A model generated the notes under the pieces. That model had not been told where the DNA came from, made no database searches, and was given only the letters and a program-made list of their open reading frames with translations. From Gordius sp. MW1 (lineage: Eukaryota > Nematomorpha > Gordioida > Gordea > Gordiidae), in contig OZ038530.1 of NCBI GenBank assembly GCA_964036665.1, positions 3,782,001 to 3,846,000 of the forward strand: 64,000 nt of DNA, read 5' to 3'. The position numbers were made by a program, and so were the translations under genes. Positions within the stretch are counted from its first letter, which is position 1. The number at the start of each line of letters is the position of its first letter. Positions 41,401-54,299 of the stretch are shown here, one piece after another.

Positions 41401-43045
41401 GGATTCTCAAATTGACCTACTTTTATATATTTTTTCATGCTCTTTCACATAGAATCGAAAGAAATAAATATTTTTACCTCAAAATTTTTCACATATTTTT
41501 CTTTCAACCGTATTCATCCGATGAAAGTAGTCGCTTTCAGACGTGGTCTCCATGATAAAAAGTAAAAATTTATCAAAATCAGAAAACCATTACTTTGAAA
41601 TCATGATCGCATAGTGCATTTTTGAAAAATTAAGCACTCACGTTGCGATACAACAAACTAATCGCAACAATAAAACGTTGTCTTTGTCAAAATGATAGTT
41701 CTCGCAGCTTAAAACCTCTTTTCGGAAGTAAATCGAGAATAATAGGATTCTCAAATTAACCTACTTATATATATTTTTTTGCTCTTTCACATAGTATCGA
41801 AAAAAATAAATATTTTTACCTCAAAATTTTTCACATATTTTTCTTTGAACCGTATTCATCCGATGAAAGTTGTCGTTTTCAGACGTGGTTTCCATGATAA
41901 AAAGTAAAAATTTATCAGAATCAGAAAACTATTACTTTGAAATCATAATCTCAGAGTGCATTTTTGAAAAATTAAGCACTCACGTTGCGATACAACAAAC
42001 TAATCGCAACAATAAAACGTTGTCTTTTGTCAAAATGATAGTTCTCGCAGCTTAAAACCTCTTTTCGGAAGTCAATCGAGGATAATAGGATTCTCAAATT
42101 GGCCTACTTTTATATATTTTTTCATGCTCTTTCACATAGAATCGAAAAAAATAAATATTTTTACCTCAAAATTTTTCACATATTTTTCTTTCAACCGTAT
42201 TCATCCGATGAAAGTTGTCGCTTTCAGACGTGGTTTCCATGATAAAAAGTAAAAATTTATCAGAATCAGAAAACTATTACTTTGAAATCATGATCGCATA
42301 GTGCATTTTTGAAAAATTAAGCACTCACGTTGCGATACAACAAACTAATCGCAACAATAAAACGTTGTCTTTTGTCAAAATGATAGTTCTCGCAGCTTAA
42401 AACCTCTTTTCGGAAGTCAATCGAGGATAATAGGATTCTCAAATTGGCTTACTTTTATATATTTTTTCATGCTCTTTCACATAGAATCGAAAAAAATGAA
42501 TATTTTTACCTCAAAATTCTTTACACATTTTTCTTTCAACCGTATTCATCCGATGAAAGTTGTCGTTTTCAGACGTGGTTTCCATGATAAAAAGTAAAAA
42601 TTTATCAGAATCAGAAAACTATTACTTTGAAATCATGATCGCATAGTGCATTTTTGAAAAATTAAGCACTCACGTTGCGATACAACAAACTAATCGCAAC
42701 AATAAAACGTTGTCATTTGTCAAAATGATAGTTCTCGAAGCTTAAAACCTCTTTTCGGAAGTCAATCGAGGATAATAGGATTCTCAAATTGGCTTACTTT
42801 TATATATTTTTTCATGCTCTTTCACATAGAATCGAAAAAAATAAATATTTTTACCTCAAAATTTTTCACATATTTTTCTTTCAACCGTATTCATACGATG
42901 AAAGTTGTCGTTTTCAGACGTGGTTTCCATGATAAAAAGTAAAAATTTATCAGAATCAGAAAACTATTACTTTGAAATCATGATCGCATAGTGCATTTTT
43001 AAAAAATTAAGCACTCACGTTGAGATACAACAAACTAATCGCAAC
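38432..43045. repeat. 4.6-kb long-range satellite duplication, right copy (partner 26,720-31,330)
   Basis: This is the partner of the block at 26,720-31,330, in the same orientation, with markers at 38,505 (ctcgg), 38,845 (ctcttttcgaag), 39,380 (MITE), 40,141 (gatgaacattg), 41,947 (atctcagagtgc), 42,513 (aaaattctttacac) and about 42,998-43,030 (aaaaaattaag, gttgagatac). The few private differences include a one-base MITE change and small indels, so the copy is recent. Its left part overlaps the 2,530-bp unit, which shows that the two amplification events are layered. Confidence 0.85.
39380..39485. mobile_element. hAT-type MITE, copy 8 (106 bp, one substitution)
   Basis: Same element and octamer (39,372-39,379 and 39,486-39,493), with the same T to G change at base 19 (39,398) as copy 7, exactly 2,530 bp away. 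The downstream satellite matches that after copy 5. This is the last copy seen, and none occurs from 39.5 to 59.4 kb. Confidence 0.85.
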
Positions 43046-43884
43046 AATAAAACGTTTTCTTTTGTCAAAATGATAGTTCTCGCAGCTTAAAACCTCTTTT
43101 CGGAAGTCAATCGAGGATTATAGGATTCTCAAATTGGCCTACTTTTCTATATTTTTTTATGCTCTTTCACATAGAATCGAAAAAAATAATATTTTTACCT
43201 CAAAATTTTTCACATATTTTTCTTTCAACCGTATTCATCCGATGAAAGTTTTCGTTTTCAGACGTGGTTTCCATGATAAAAAGTAAAAATTTATCAGAAT
43301 CAGAAAACTATTACTTTGAAATCATGATCGCATAGTGCATTTTTGAAAAATTAAGCACTCACGTTGCGATACAACAAACTAATCGCAACAATAAAACGTT
43401 GTCTTTTGTCAAAATGATAGTTCTCGCAGGTTAAAACCTCTTTTCGGAAGTCAATCGAGGATTATAGGATTCTCAAATTGGCCTACTTTTATATATTTTT
43501 TCATGCTCTTTCACATAGAATCGAAAAAAATAAATATTTTTACCTCAAAATTTTTCACATATTTTTCTTTCAACCGTATTCATCCGATGAAAGTTGTCGT
43601 TTTCAGACGTGGTTTCCATGATAAAAAGTAAAAATTTATCAAAATCAGAAAACCATTACTTTGAAATCATGATCGCATAGTGCATTTTTGAAAAATTAAG
43701 CACTCACGTTGCGATACAACAAACTAATCGCAACAATAAAACGTTGTCTTTTGTCAAAATGATAGTTCTCGCAGCTTAAAACCTCTTTTCGGAAGTAAAT
43801 CGATGATAATAGGATTCTCAAATTGGCTTACTTTTATATATTTTTTCATGCTCTTTCACATAGAAAAGAAAAAAATAAATATTT

Positions 43885-46800
43885 TTACCTCAAAAATTTT
43901 CACATATTTTTCTTTGAACCGTATTCATCCGATGAAAGTTGTCGTTTTCAGACGTGGTTTCCATGATAAAAAGTAAAAATTTATCAGAATCAGAAAACCA
44001 TTACTTTGAAATCATGATCGCATAGTGCATTTTTGAAAAATTAAGCACTCACGTTGCGATACAACAAACTAATCGCAACAATAAAACGTTGTCATTTGTC
44101 AAAATGATAGTTCTCGAAGCTTAAAACCTCTTTTCGGAAGTCAATCGAGGATAATAGGATTCTCAAATTGGCTTACTTTTATTTTCATGCTCTTTCACAT
44201 AGAATCGAAAAAAATAAATATTTTTACCTCAAAATTTTTCACATATTTTTCTTTTAACCGTATTCATACGATGAAAGTTGTCGTTTTCAGACGTGGTTTC
44301 CATGATAAAAAGTAAAAATTTATCAGAATCAGAAAACTATTACTTTGAAATCATGATCGCATAGTGCATTTTTAAAAATTTAAGCACTCACGTTGAGATA
44401 CAACAAACTAATCGCAACAATAAAACGTTTTCTTTTGTCAAAATGATAGTTCTCGCAGCTTAAAACCTCTTTTCGGAAGTCAATCGAGGATTATAGGATT
44501 CTCAAATTGGCCTACTTTTCTATATTTTTTCATGCTCTTTCACATAGAATCGAAAAAAATAATATTTTTACCTCAAAATTTTTCACATATTTTTCTTTCA
44601 ACCGTATTCATCCGATGAAAGTTGTCGTTTTCAGACGTGGTTTCCATGATAAAAAGTAAAAATTTATCAGAATCAGAAAACTATTACTTTGAAATCATGA
44701 TCGCATAGTGCATTTTTGAAAAATTAAGCACTCACGTTGCGATACAACAAACTAATCGCAACAATAAAACGTTGTCTTTTGTCAAAATGATAGTTCTCGC
44801 AGGTTAAAACCTCTTTTCGGAAGTCAATCGAGGATTATAGGATTCTCAAATTGGCCTACTTTTATATATTTTTTCATGCTCTTTCACATAGAATCGAAAA
44901 AAATAAATATTTTTACCTCAATATTTTTCACATATTTTTCTTTCAACCGTATTCATCCGATGAAAGTTGTCGTTTTCAGACGTGGTTTCCATGATAAAAA
45001 GTAAAAATTTATCAGAATCAGAAAACTATTACTTTGAAATCATGATCGCATAGTGCATTTTTGAAAAATTAAGCACTCACGTTGCGATACAACAAACTAA
45101 TCGCAACAATAAAACGTTGTCTTTTGTCAAAATGATGGTTCTCACAGCTTAAAACCTCTTTTCGGAAGTCAATCGAGGATAATAGGATTCTCAAATTGGC
45201 TTACTTTTATATATTTTTTCATGCTCTTTCACATAGAATCGAGAAAAATAAATATTTTTACCTAAAAAATTTCACATATATTTCTTTGAACCGTATTCAT
45301 CCGGTGAAAGTTGTCGTTTTCAGACGTGGTTTCCATGATAAAAAGTAAAAATTTATCAGAATCAGAAAACTATTACTTTGAAATCATGATCGCATAGTGC
45401 ATTTTTGAAAAATTTAGCACTCACGTTGCGATACAACAAACTAATCGCAACAATAAAACGTTGTCTTTTGTCAAAATGATAGTTCTCGCAGCTTAAAACC
45501 TCTTTTCGGAAGTCAATCGAGGATAATAGGATTCTCAAATTGGCCTACTTTTATATATTTTTTCATGCTCTTTCACATAGAATCGAAAAAAATAAATATT
45601 TTTACCTCAAAATTTTTCACATATTTCTCTTTCAACCGTATTCATCCGATGAAAGTTGTCGTTTTCAGACGTGGTTTCCATGATAAAAAGTAAAAATTTA
45701 TCAGAATCAGAAAACTATTACTTTGAAATCATGATCGCATAGTGCATTTTTGAAAAATTAAGCACTCACGTTGCGATACAACAAACTAATCGCACAAATA
45801 AAACGTTGTCTTTTGTCAAAATGATAGTTCTCGCAGCTTAAAACCTCTTTTCGGAAGTCAGTCGAGGATAATAGGATTCTCAAATTGGCTTACTTTTATA
45901 TATTTTTTTATGCTCTTTCACATAGAATTAAAAAAAAATAAATATTTTTACCTCAAAAATTTTCACATATTTTTCTTTGAACCGTATTCATCCGATGAAA
46001 GTTGTCGTTTTCAGACGTGGTTTCCATGATAAAAAGTAAAAATTTATCAGAATCAGAAAACCATTACTTTGAAATCATGATCGCATAGTGCATTTTTGAA
46101 AAATTAAGCACTCACGTTGCGATACAACAAACTAATCGCAACAATAAAACGTTGTCATTTGTCAAAATGATAGTTCTCGAAGCTTAAAACCTCTTTTCGG
46201 AAGTCAATCGAGGATAATAGGATTCTCAAATTGGCTTACTTTTATTTTCATGCTCTTTCACATAGAATCGAAAAAAATAAATATTTTTACCTCAAAATTT
46301 TTCACATATTTTTCTTTTAACCGTATTCATACGATGAAAGTTGTCGTTTTCAGACGTGGTTTCCATGATAAAAAGTAAAAATTTATCAGAATCAGAAAAC
46401 TATTACTTTGAAATCATGATCGCATAGTGCATTTTTAAAAATTTAAGCACTCACGTTGAGATACAACAAACTAATCGCAACAATAAAACGTTTTCTTTTG
46501 TCAAAATGATAGTTCTCGCAGCTTAAAACCTCTTTTCGGAAGTCAATCGAGGATTATAGGATTCTCAAATTGGCCTACTTTTCTATATTTTTTCATGCTC
46601 TTTCACATAGAATCGAAAAAAATAATATTTTTACCTCAAAATTTTTCACATATTTTTCTTTCAACCGTATTCATCCGATGAAAGTTGTCGTTTTCAGACG
46701 TGGTTTCCATGATAAAAAGTAAAAATTTATCAGAATCAGAAAACTATTACTTTGAAATCATGATCGCATAGTGCATTTTTGAAAAATTAAGCACTCACGT

Positions 46801-48010
46801 TGCGATACAACAAACTAATCGCAACAATAAAACGTTGTCTTTTGTCAAAATGATAGTTCTCGCAGGTTAAAACCTCTTTTCGGAAGTCAATCGAGGATTA
46901 TAGGATTCTCAAATTGGCCTACTTTTATATATTTTTTCATGCTCTTTCACATAGAATCGAAAAAAATAAATATTTTTACCTCAATATTTTTCACATATTT
47001 TTCTTTCAACCGTATTCATCCGATGAAAGTTGTCGTTTTCAGACGTGGTTTCCATGATAAAAAGTAAAAATTTATCAGAATCAGAAAACTATTACTTTGA
47101 AATCATGATCGCATAGTGCATTTTTGAAAAATTAAGCACTCACGTTGCGATACAACAAACTAATCGCAACAATAAAACGTTGTCTTTTGTCAAAATGATG
47201 GTTCTCACAGCTTAAAACCTCTTTTCGGAAGTCAATCGAGGATAATAGGATTCTCAAATTGGCTTACTTTTATATATTTTTTCATGCTCTTTCACATAGA
47301 ATCGAGAAAAATAAATATTTTTACCTAAAAAATTTCACATATATTTCTTTGAACCGTATTCATCCGGTGAAAGTTGTCGTTTTCAGACGTGGTTTCCATG
47401 ATAAAAAGTAAAAATTTATCAGAATCAGAAAACTATTACTTTGAAATCATGATCGCATAGTGCATTTTTGAAAAATTTAGCACTCACGTTGCGATACAAC
47501 AAACTAATCGCAACAATAAAACGTTGTCTTTTGTCAAAATGATAGTTCTCGCAGCTTAAAACCTCTTTTCGGAAGTCAATCGAGGATAATAGGATTCTCA
47601 AATTGGCCTACTTTTATATATTTTTTCATGCTCTTTCACATAGAATCGAAAAAAATAAATATTTTTACCTCAAAATTTTTCACATATTTCTCTTTCAACC
47701 GTATTCATCCGATGAAAGTTGTCGTTTTCAGACGTGGTTTCCATGATAAAAAGTAAAAATTTATCAGAATCAGAAAACTATTACTTTGAAATCATGATCG
47801 CATAGTGCATTTTTGAAAAATTAAGCACTCACGTTGCGATACAACAAACTAATCGCACAAATAAAACGTTGTCTTTTGTCAAAATGATAGTTCTCGCAGC
47901 TTAAAACCTCTTTTCGGAAGTCAGTCGAGGATAATAGGATTCTCAAATTGGCTTACTTTTATATATTTTTTTATGCTCTTTCACATAGAATTAAAAAAAA
48001 ATAAATATTT
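43885..48010. repeat. second hexameric higher-order unit, two 2,063-bp copies
   Basis: Blocks 43,885-45,947 and 45,948-48,010 share a 7-base loss giving cttttattttcatgc (44,177 and 46,240), cttttaaccg, the aaaaatttaagcac/gttgagatac monomer, ctcgcaggttaaaacc, tcaatatttttcac, the ccggtgaaag monomer, cgcacaaataaaac and aagtcagtcgagg, all in the same order about 2,063 bp apart. The hexamer is unrelated in its marker set to the one at 10.5-14.7 kb. Confidence 0.9.
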
Positions 48011-48029
48011 TTACCTCAAAATTTTACAC

Positions 48030-51000
48030 ATATTTTTCTTTGAACCGTATTCATCCGATGAAAGTTGTCGTTTTCAGACGTGGTTTCCATGATAAAAAGT
48101 AAAAATTTATCAGAATCAGAAAACTATTACTTTGAAATCATGATCGCATAGTGCATTTTTGAAAAATTAAGCACTCACGTTGCGATACAACAAACTAATC
48201 GCAACAATAAAACGTTGTCTTTTGTCAAAATGATAGTTCTCGCAGCTTAAAACCTCTTTTCGGAAGTCAATCGAGGATTATAGGATTCTCAAATTGGCCT
48301 ACTTTTATATATTTTTTCATGCTCTTTCACATAGAATCGAAAAAAATAAATATTTTTACCTCAAAATTTTTCACATATATTTCTTTGAACCGTATTCATC
48401 CGATGAAAGTTGTCGTTTTCAGACGTGGTTTCCATGATAAAAAGTAAAAATTTATCAGAATCAGAAAACTATTACTTTGAAATCATGATCGCATAGTGCA
48501 TTTTTGAAAAATTAAGCACTCACGTTGCGATACAACAAACTAATCGCAACAATAAAACGTTGTCTTTTGTCAAAATGATAGTTCTCGCAGCTTAAAACCT
48601 CTTTTCGGAAGTCAATCGAGGATAATAGGATTCTCAAATTGGCTTACTTTTATATATTTTTTCATGCTCTTTCACATAGAGTCGAAAAAAATGAATATTT
48701 TTACCTCAAAATTTTTTACACATTTTTCTTTCAACCGTATTCATCCGATGATTGTCGTTTTCAGACGTGGTTTCCATGATAAAAAGTAAATATCAGAATC
48801 AGAAAACTATTACTTTGAAATCATGATCGCATAGTGCATTTTTGAAAAATTAAGCACTCACGTTGCGATACAACAAACTAATCGCAACAATAAAACGTTG
48901 TCTTTTGTCAAAATGATAGTTCTCGAAGCTTAAAACCTCTTTTCGGAAGTCAATCGAGGATAATAGGATTCTCAAATTGGCTTACTTTTATATATTTTTT
49001 TATGCTCTTTCACATAGAATCGAAAAAGATAAATATTTTTACCTCAAAATTTTTCACATATATTTCTTTGAACCGTATTCATCCGATGAAAGTTGTCGTT
49101 TTCAGACGTGGTTTCCATGATAAAAAGTAAAAATTTATCAGAATCAGAAAACTATTACTTTGAAATCATGATCGCATAGTGCATTTTTGAAAAATTAAGC
49201 ACTCACGTTGCGATACAACAAACTAATCGCAACAATAAAACGTTGTCTTTTGTCAAAATGATAGTTCTCGAAGCTTAAAACCTCTTTTCGGAAGTCAATC
49301 GAGGATAATAGGATTCTCAAAGGCTTACTTTTATATATTTTTTCATGCTCTTTCACATAGAATCGAAAAAAATAAATATTTTTACCTCAAAATTTTTCAC
49401 ATATTTTTCTTTCAACCGTATTCATACGATGAAAGTTGTCGTTTTCAGACGTGGTTTCCATGATAAAAAGTAAAAATTTATCAGAATCAGAAAACTATTA
49501 CTTTGAAATCATGATCGCATAGTGCATTTTTAAAAAATTAAGCACTCACGTTGAGATACAACAAACTAATCGCAACAATAAAACGTTTTCTTTTGTCAAA
49601 ATGATAGTTCTCGCAGCTTAAAACCTCTTTTCGGAAGTCGATCGAGGATTATAGGATTCTCAAATTGGCCTACTTTTATATATTTTTTCATGCTCTTTCA
49701 CATAGAATCGAAAAATATAAATATTTTTACCTCAAAATTTTTCACATATTTTTCTTTCAACCGTATTCATACGATGAAAGTTGTCGTTTTCAGACGTGGT
49801 TTCCATGATAAAAAGTAAAAATTTATCAGAATCAGAAAACTATTACTTTGAAATCATGATCGCATAGTGCATTTTTGAAAAATTAAGCACTCACGTTGCG
49901 ATACAACAAACTAATCGCAACAATAAAACGTTGTCTTTTGTCAAAATGATAGTTCTCGCAGCTTAAAACCTCTTTTCGGAAGTCAATCAAGGATAATAGG
50001 ATTCTCAAATTGGCTTACTTTTATATATTTTTTCATGCTCTTTCACATAGAATCGAAAAAAATGAATATTTTTAACTCAAAATTTTTTACACATTTTTCT
50101 TTCAACCGTATTCATCCGATGATTGTCGTTTTCAGACGTGGTTTCCATGATAAAAAGTAAATATCAGAATCAGAAAACTATTACTTTGAAATCATGATCG
50201 CATAGTGCATTTATGAAAAATTAAGCACTCACGTTGCGATACAACAAACTAATCGCAACAATAAAACGTTGTCTTTTGTCAAAATGATAGTTCTCGAAGC
50301 TTAAAACCTCTTTTCGGAAGTCAATCGAGGATAATAGGATTCTCAAATTGGCTTACTTTTATATTTTTTTTTATGCTCTTTCACATAGAATCGAAAAAGA
50401 TAAATATTTTTACCTCAAAATTTTTCACATATTTTTCTTTGAACCGTATTCATCCGATGAAAGTTGTCGTTTTCAGACGTGGTTTCCATGATAAAAAGTA
50501 AAAATTTATCAGAATCAGAAAACTATTACTTTGAAATCATGATCGCATAGTGCATTTTTGAAAAATTAAGCACTCACGTTGCGATACAACAAACTAATCG
50601 CAACAATAAAACGTTGTCTTTTGTCAAAATGATAGTTCTCGCAGCTTAAAACCTCTTTTCGGAAGTCAATCGAGGATTATAGGATTCTCAAATTGGCCTA
50701 CTTTTATATATTTTTTCATGCTCTTTCACATAGAATCGAAAAAAATAAATATTTTTACCTCAAAATTTTTCACATATATTTCTTTGAACCGTATTCATCC
50801 GATGAAAGTTGTCGTTTTCAGACGTGGTTTCCATGATAAAAAGTAAAAATTTATCAGAATCAGAAAACTATTACTTTGAAATCATGATCGCATAGTGCAT
50901 TTTTGAAAAATTAAGCACTCACGTTGCGATACAACAAACTAATCGCAACAATAAAACGTTGTCTTTTGTCAAAATGATAGTTCTCGCAGCTTAAAACCTC

Positions 51001-52820
51001 TTTTCGGAAGTCAATCGAGGATAATAGGATTCTCAAATTGGCTTACTTTTATATATTTTTTCATGCTCTTTCACATAGAGTCGAAAAAAATGAATATTTT
51101 TACCTCAAAATTTTTTACACATTTTTCTTTCAACCGTATTCATCCGATGATTGTCGTTTTCAGACGTGGTTTCCATGATAAAAAGTAAATATCAGAATCA
51201 GAAAACTATTACTTTGAAATCATGATCGCATAGTGCATTTTTGAAAAATTAAGCACTCACGTTGCGATACAACAAACTAATCGCAACAATAAAACGTTGT
51301 CTTTTGTCAAAATGATAGTTCTCGAAGCTTAAAACCTCTTTTCGGAAGTCAATCGAGGATAATAGGATTCTCAAATTGGCTTACTTTTATATATTTTTTT
51401 ATGCTCTTTCACATAGAATCGAAAAAGATAAATATTTTTACCTCAAAATTTTTCACATATATTTCTTTGAACCGTATTCATCCGATGAAAGTTGTCGTTT
51501 TCAGACGTGGTTTCCATGATAAAAAGTAAAAATTTATCAGAATCAGAAAACTATTACTTTGAAATCATGATCGCATAGTGCATTTTTGAAAAATTAAGCA
51601 CTCACGTTGCGATACAACAAACTAATCGCAACAATAAAACGTTGTCTTTTGTCAAAATGATAGTTCTCGAAGCTTAAAACCTCTTTTCGGAAGTCAATCG
51701 AGGATAATAGGATTCTCAAAGGCTTACTTTTATATATTTTTTCATGCTCTTTCACATAGAATCGAAAAAAATAAATATTTTTACCTCAAAATTTTTCACA
51801 TATTTTTCTTTCAACCGTATTCATACGATGAAAGTTGTCGTTTTCAGACGTGGTTTCCATGATAAAAAGTAAAAATTTATCAGAATCAGAAAACTATTAC
51901 TTTGAAATCATGATCGCATAGTGCATTTTTAAAAAATTAAGCACTCACGTTGAGATACAACAAACTAATCGCAACAATAAAACGTTTTCTTTTGTCAAAA
52001 TGATAGTTCTCGCAGCTTAAAACCTCTTTTCGGAAGTCGATCGAGGATTATAGGATTCTCAAATTGGCCTACTTTTATATATTTTTTCATGCTCTTTCAC
52101 ATAGAATCGAAAAATATAAATATTTTTACCTCAAAATTTTTCACATATTTTTCTTTCAACCGTATTCATACGATGAAAGTTGTCGTTTTCAGACGTGGTT
52201 TCCATGATAAAAAGTAAAAATTTATCAGAATCAGAAAACTATTACTTTGAAATCATGATCGCATAGTGCATTTTTGAAAAATTAAGCACTCACGTTGCGA
52301 TACAACAAACTAATCGCAACAATAAAACGTTGTCTTTTGTCAAAATGATAGTTCTCGCAGCTTAAAACCTCTTTTCGGAAGTCAATCAAGGATAATAGGA
52401 TTCTCAAATTGGCTTACTTTTATATATTTTTTCATGCTCTTTCACATAGAATCGAAAAAAATGAATATTTTTAACTCAAAATTTTTTACACATTTTTCTT
52501 TCAACCGTATTCATCCGATGATTGTCGTTTTCAGACGTGGTTTCCATGATAAAAAGTAAATATCAGAATCAGAAAACTATTACTTTGAAATCATGATCGC
52601 ATAGTGCATTTATGAAAAATTAAGCACTCACGTTGCGATACAACAAACTAATCGCAACAATAAAACGTTGTCTTTTGTCAAAATGATAGTTCTCGAAGCT
52701 TAAAACCTCTTTTCGGAAGTCAATCGAGGATAATAGGATTCTCAAATTGGCTTACTTTTATATATTTTTTTATGCTCTTTCACATAGAATCGAAAAAGAT
52801 AAATATTTTTACCTCAAAAT
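48030..52820. repeat. heptameric higher-order unit, two 2,399-bp copies
   Basis: Copies at about 48,030-50,430 and 50,431-52,820 share tagagtcgaaaa, ccgatgattgtcg, the short loss gtaaatatcagaatc (48,786 and 51,185; 50,157 and 52,556), ctcaaaggctta (49,315 and 51,714), aagtcgatcgagg, gtcaatcaagg and gtgcatttatgaaa, all 2,399 bp apart. The gtaaatatcag monomer occurs twice within each unit, so the heptamer itself contains an older internal duplication. Confidence 0.9.
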
Positions 52821-54299
52821 TTTTCACATATATTTCTTTGAACCGTATTCATCCGATGAAAGTTGTCGTTTTCAGACGTGGTTTCCATGATAAAAAGTAA
52901 AAATTTATCAGAATCAGAAAACTATTACTTTGAAATCATGATCGCATAGTGCATTTTTAAAAAATTAAGCACTCACGTTGAGATACAACAAACTAATCGC
53001 AACAATAAAACGTTTTCTTTTGTCAAAATGATAGTTCTCGCAGCTTAAAACCTCTTTTCGGAAGTCAATCGAGGATTATAGGATTCTCAAATTGGCCTAC
53101 TTTTATATATTTTTTCATGCTCTTTCACATAGAATCGAAAAAAATAAATATTTTTACCTCAAAATTTTACATATATTTTTGAACCGTATTCATCCGATGA
53201 AAGTTGTCGTTTTCAGACGTGGTTTCCATGATAAAAAGTAAAAATTTATCAGAATCAGAAAACTATTACTTTGAAATCATGATCGCATAGTGCATTTTTG
53301 AAAAATTAAGCACTCACGTTGCGATACAACAAACTAATCGCAACAATAAAACGTTGTCTTTTGTCAAAATGATAGTTCTCGCAGCTTAAAACCTCTTTTC
53401 GGAAGTCAATCGAGGATAATAGGATTCTCAAATTGGCTTACTTTTATATATTTTTTCATGATCTTTCACATAGAATCGAAAAAAAAAATATTTTTACCTC
53501 AAAATTTTTCACATATTTTTCTTTGCACCGTATTCATCCGATGAAAGTTGTCGTTTTCAGACGTGGTTTCCATGATAAAAAGTAAAAATTTATCAGAATC
53601 AGAAAACTATTACTTTGAAATCATGATCGCATAGTGCAATTTTGAAAAATTAAGCACTCACGTTGCGATACAACAAACTAATCGCAACAATAAAACGTTG
53701 TCTTTTGTCAAAATGATAGTTCTCGCAGCTTAAAACCTCTTTTCGGAAGTCAATCGAGGATAATAGGATTCTCAAATTGGCTTACTTTTATATATTTTTT
53801 TATGCTCTTTCACATAGAATTAAAAAAAAATAAATATTTTTACCTCAAAATTTTTCACATATTTTTCTTTGAACCGTATTCATCCGATGAAAGTTGTCGT
53901 TTTCAGACGTGGTTTCCATGATAAAAAGTAAAAATTTATCAGAATCAGAAAACTATTACCTTGAAATCATGATCGCATAGTGCATTTTTGAAAAATTAAG
54001 CACTCACGTTGCGATACAACAAACTAATCGCAACAATAAAACGTTGTCTTTTGTCAAAATGATAGTTCTCGCAGCTTAAAACCTCTTTTCGGAAGTCAAT
54101 CGAGGATTATAGGATTCTCAAATTGGCCTACTTTTATATATTTTTTCATGCTCTTTCACATAGAATCGAAAAAAATAAATATTTTTACCTCAAAATTTTT
54201 CACATATATTTCTTTGAACCGTATTCATCCGATGAAAGTTGTCGTTTTCAGACGTGGTTTCCATGATAAAAAGTAAAAATTTATCAGAATCAGAAAACT

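Noticed and set aside
11141-42055. About twenty nearly identical 61-codon reading frames inside satellite monomers, as possible small protein family
   Set aside because: They start at TTG, lie wholly inside the tandem repeat, and are open only because the cagagtg or ctcagagtg variant removes a stop present in most monomers. Neighbouring monomers with the same sequence otherwise are closed. This is a by-product of repeat polymorphism.
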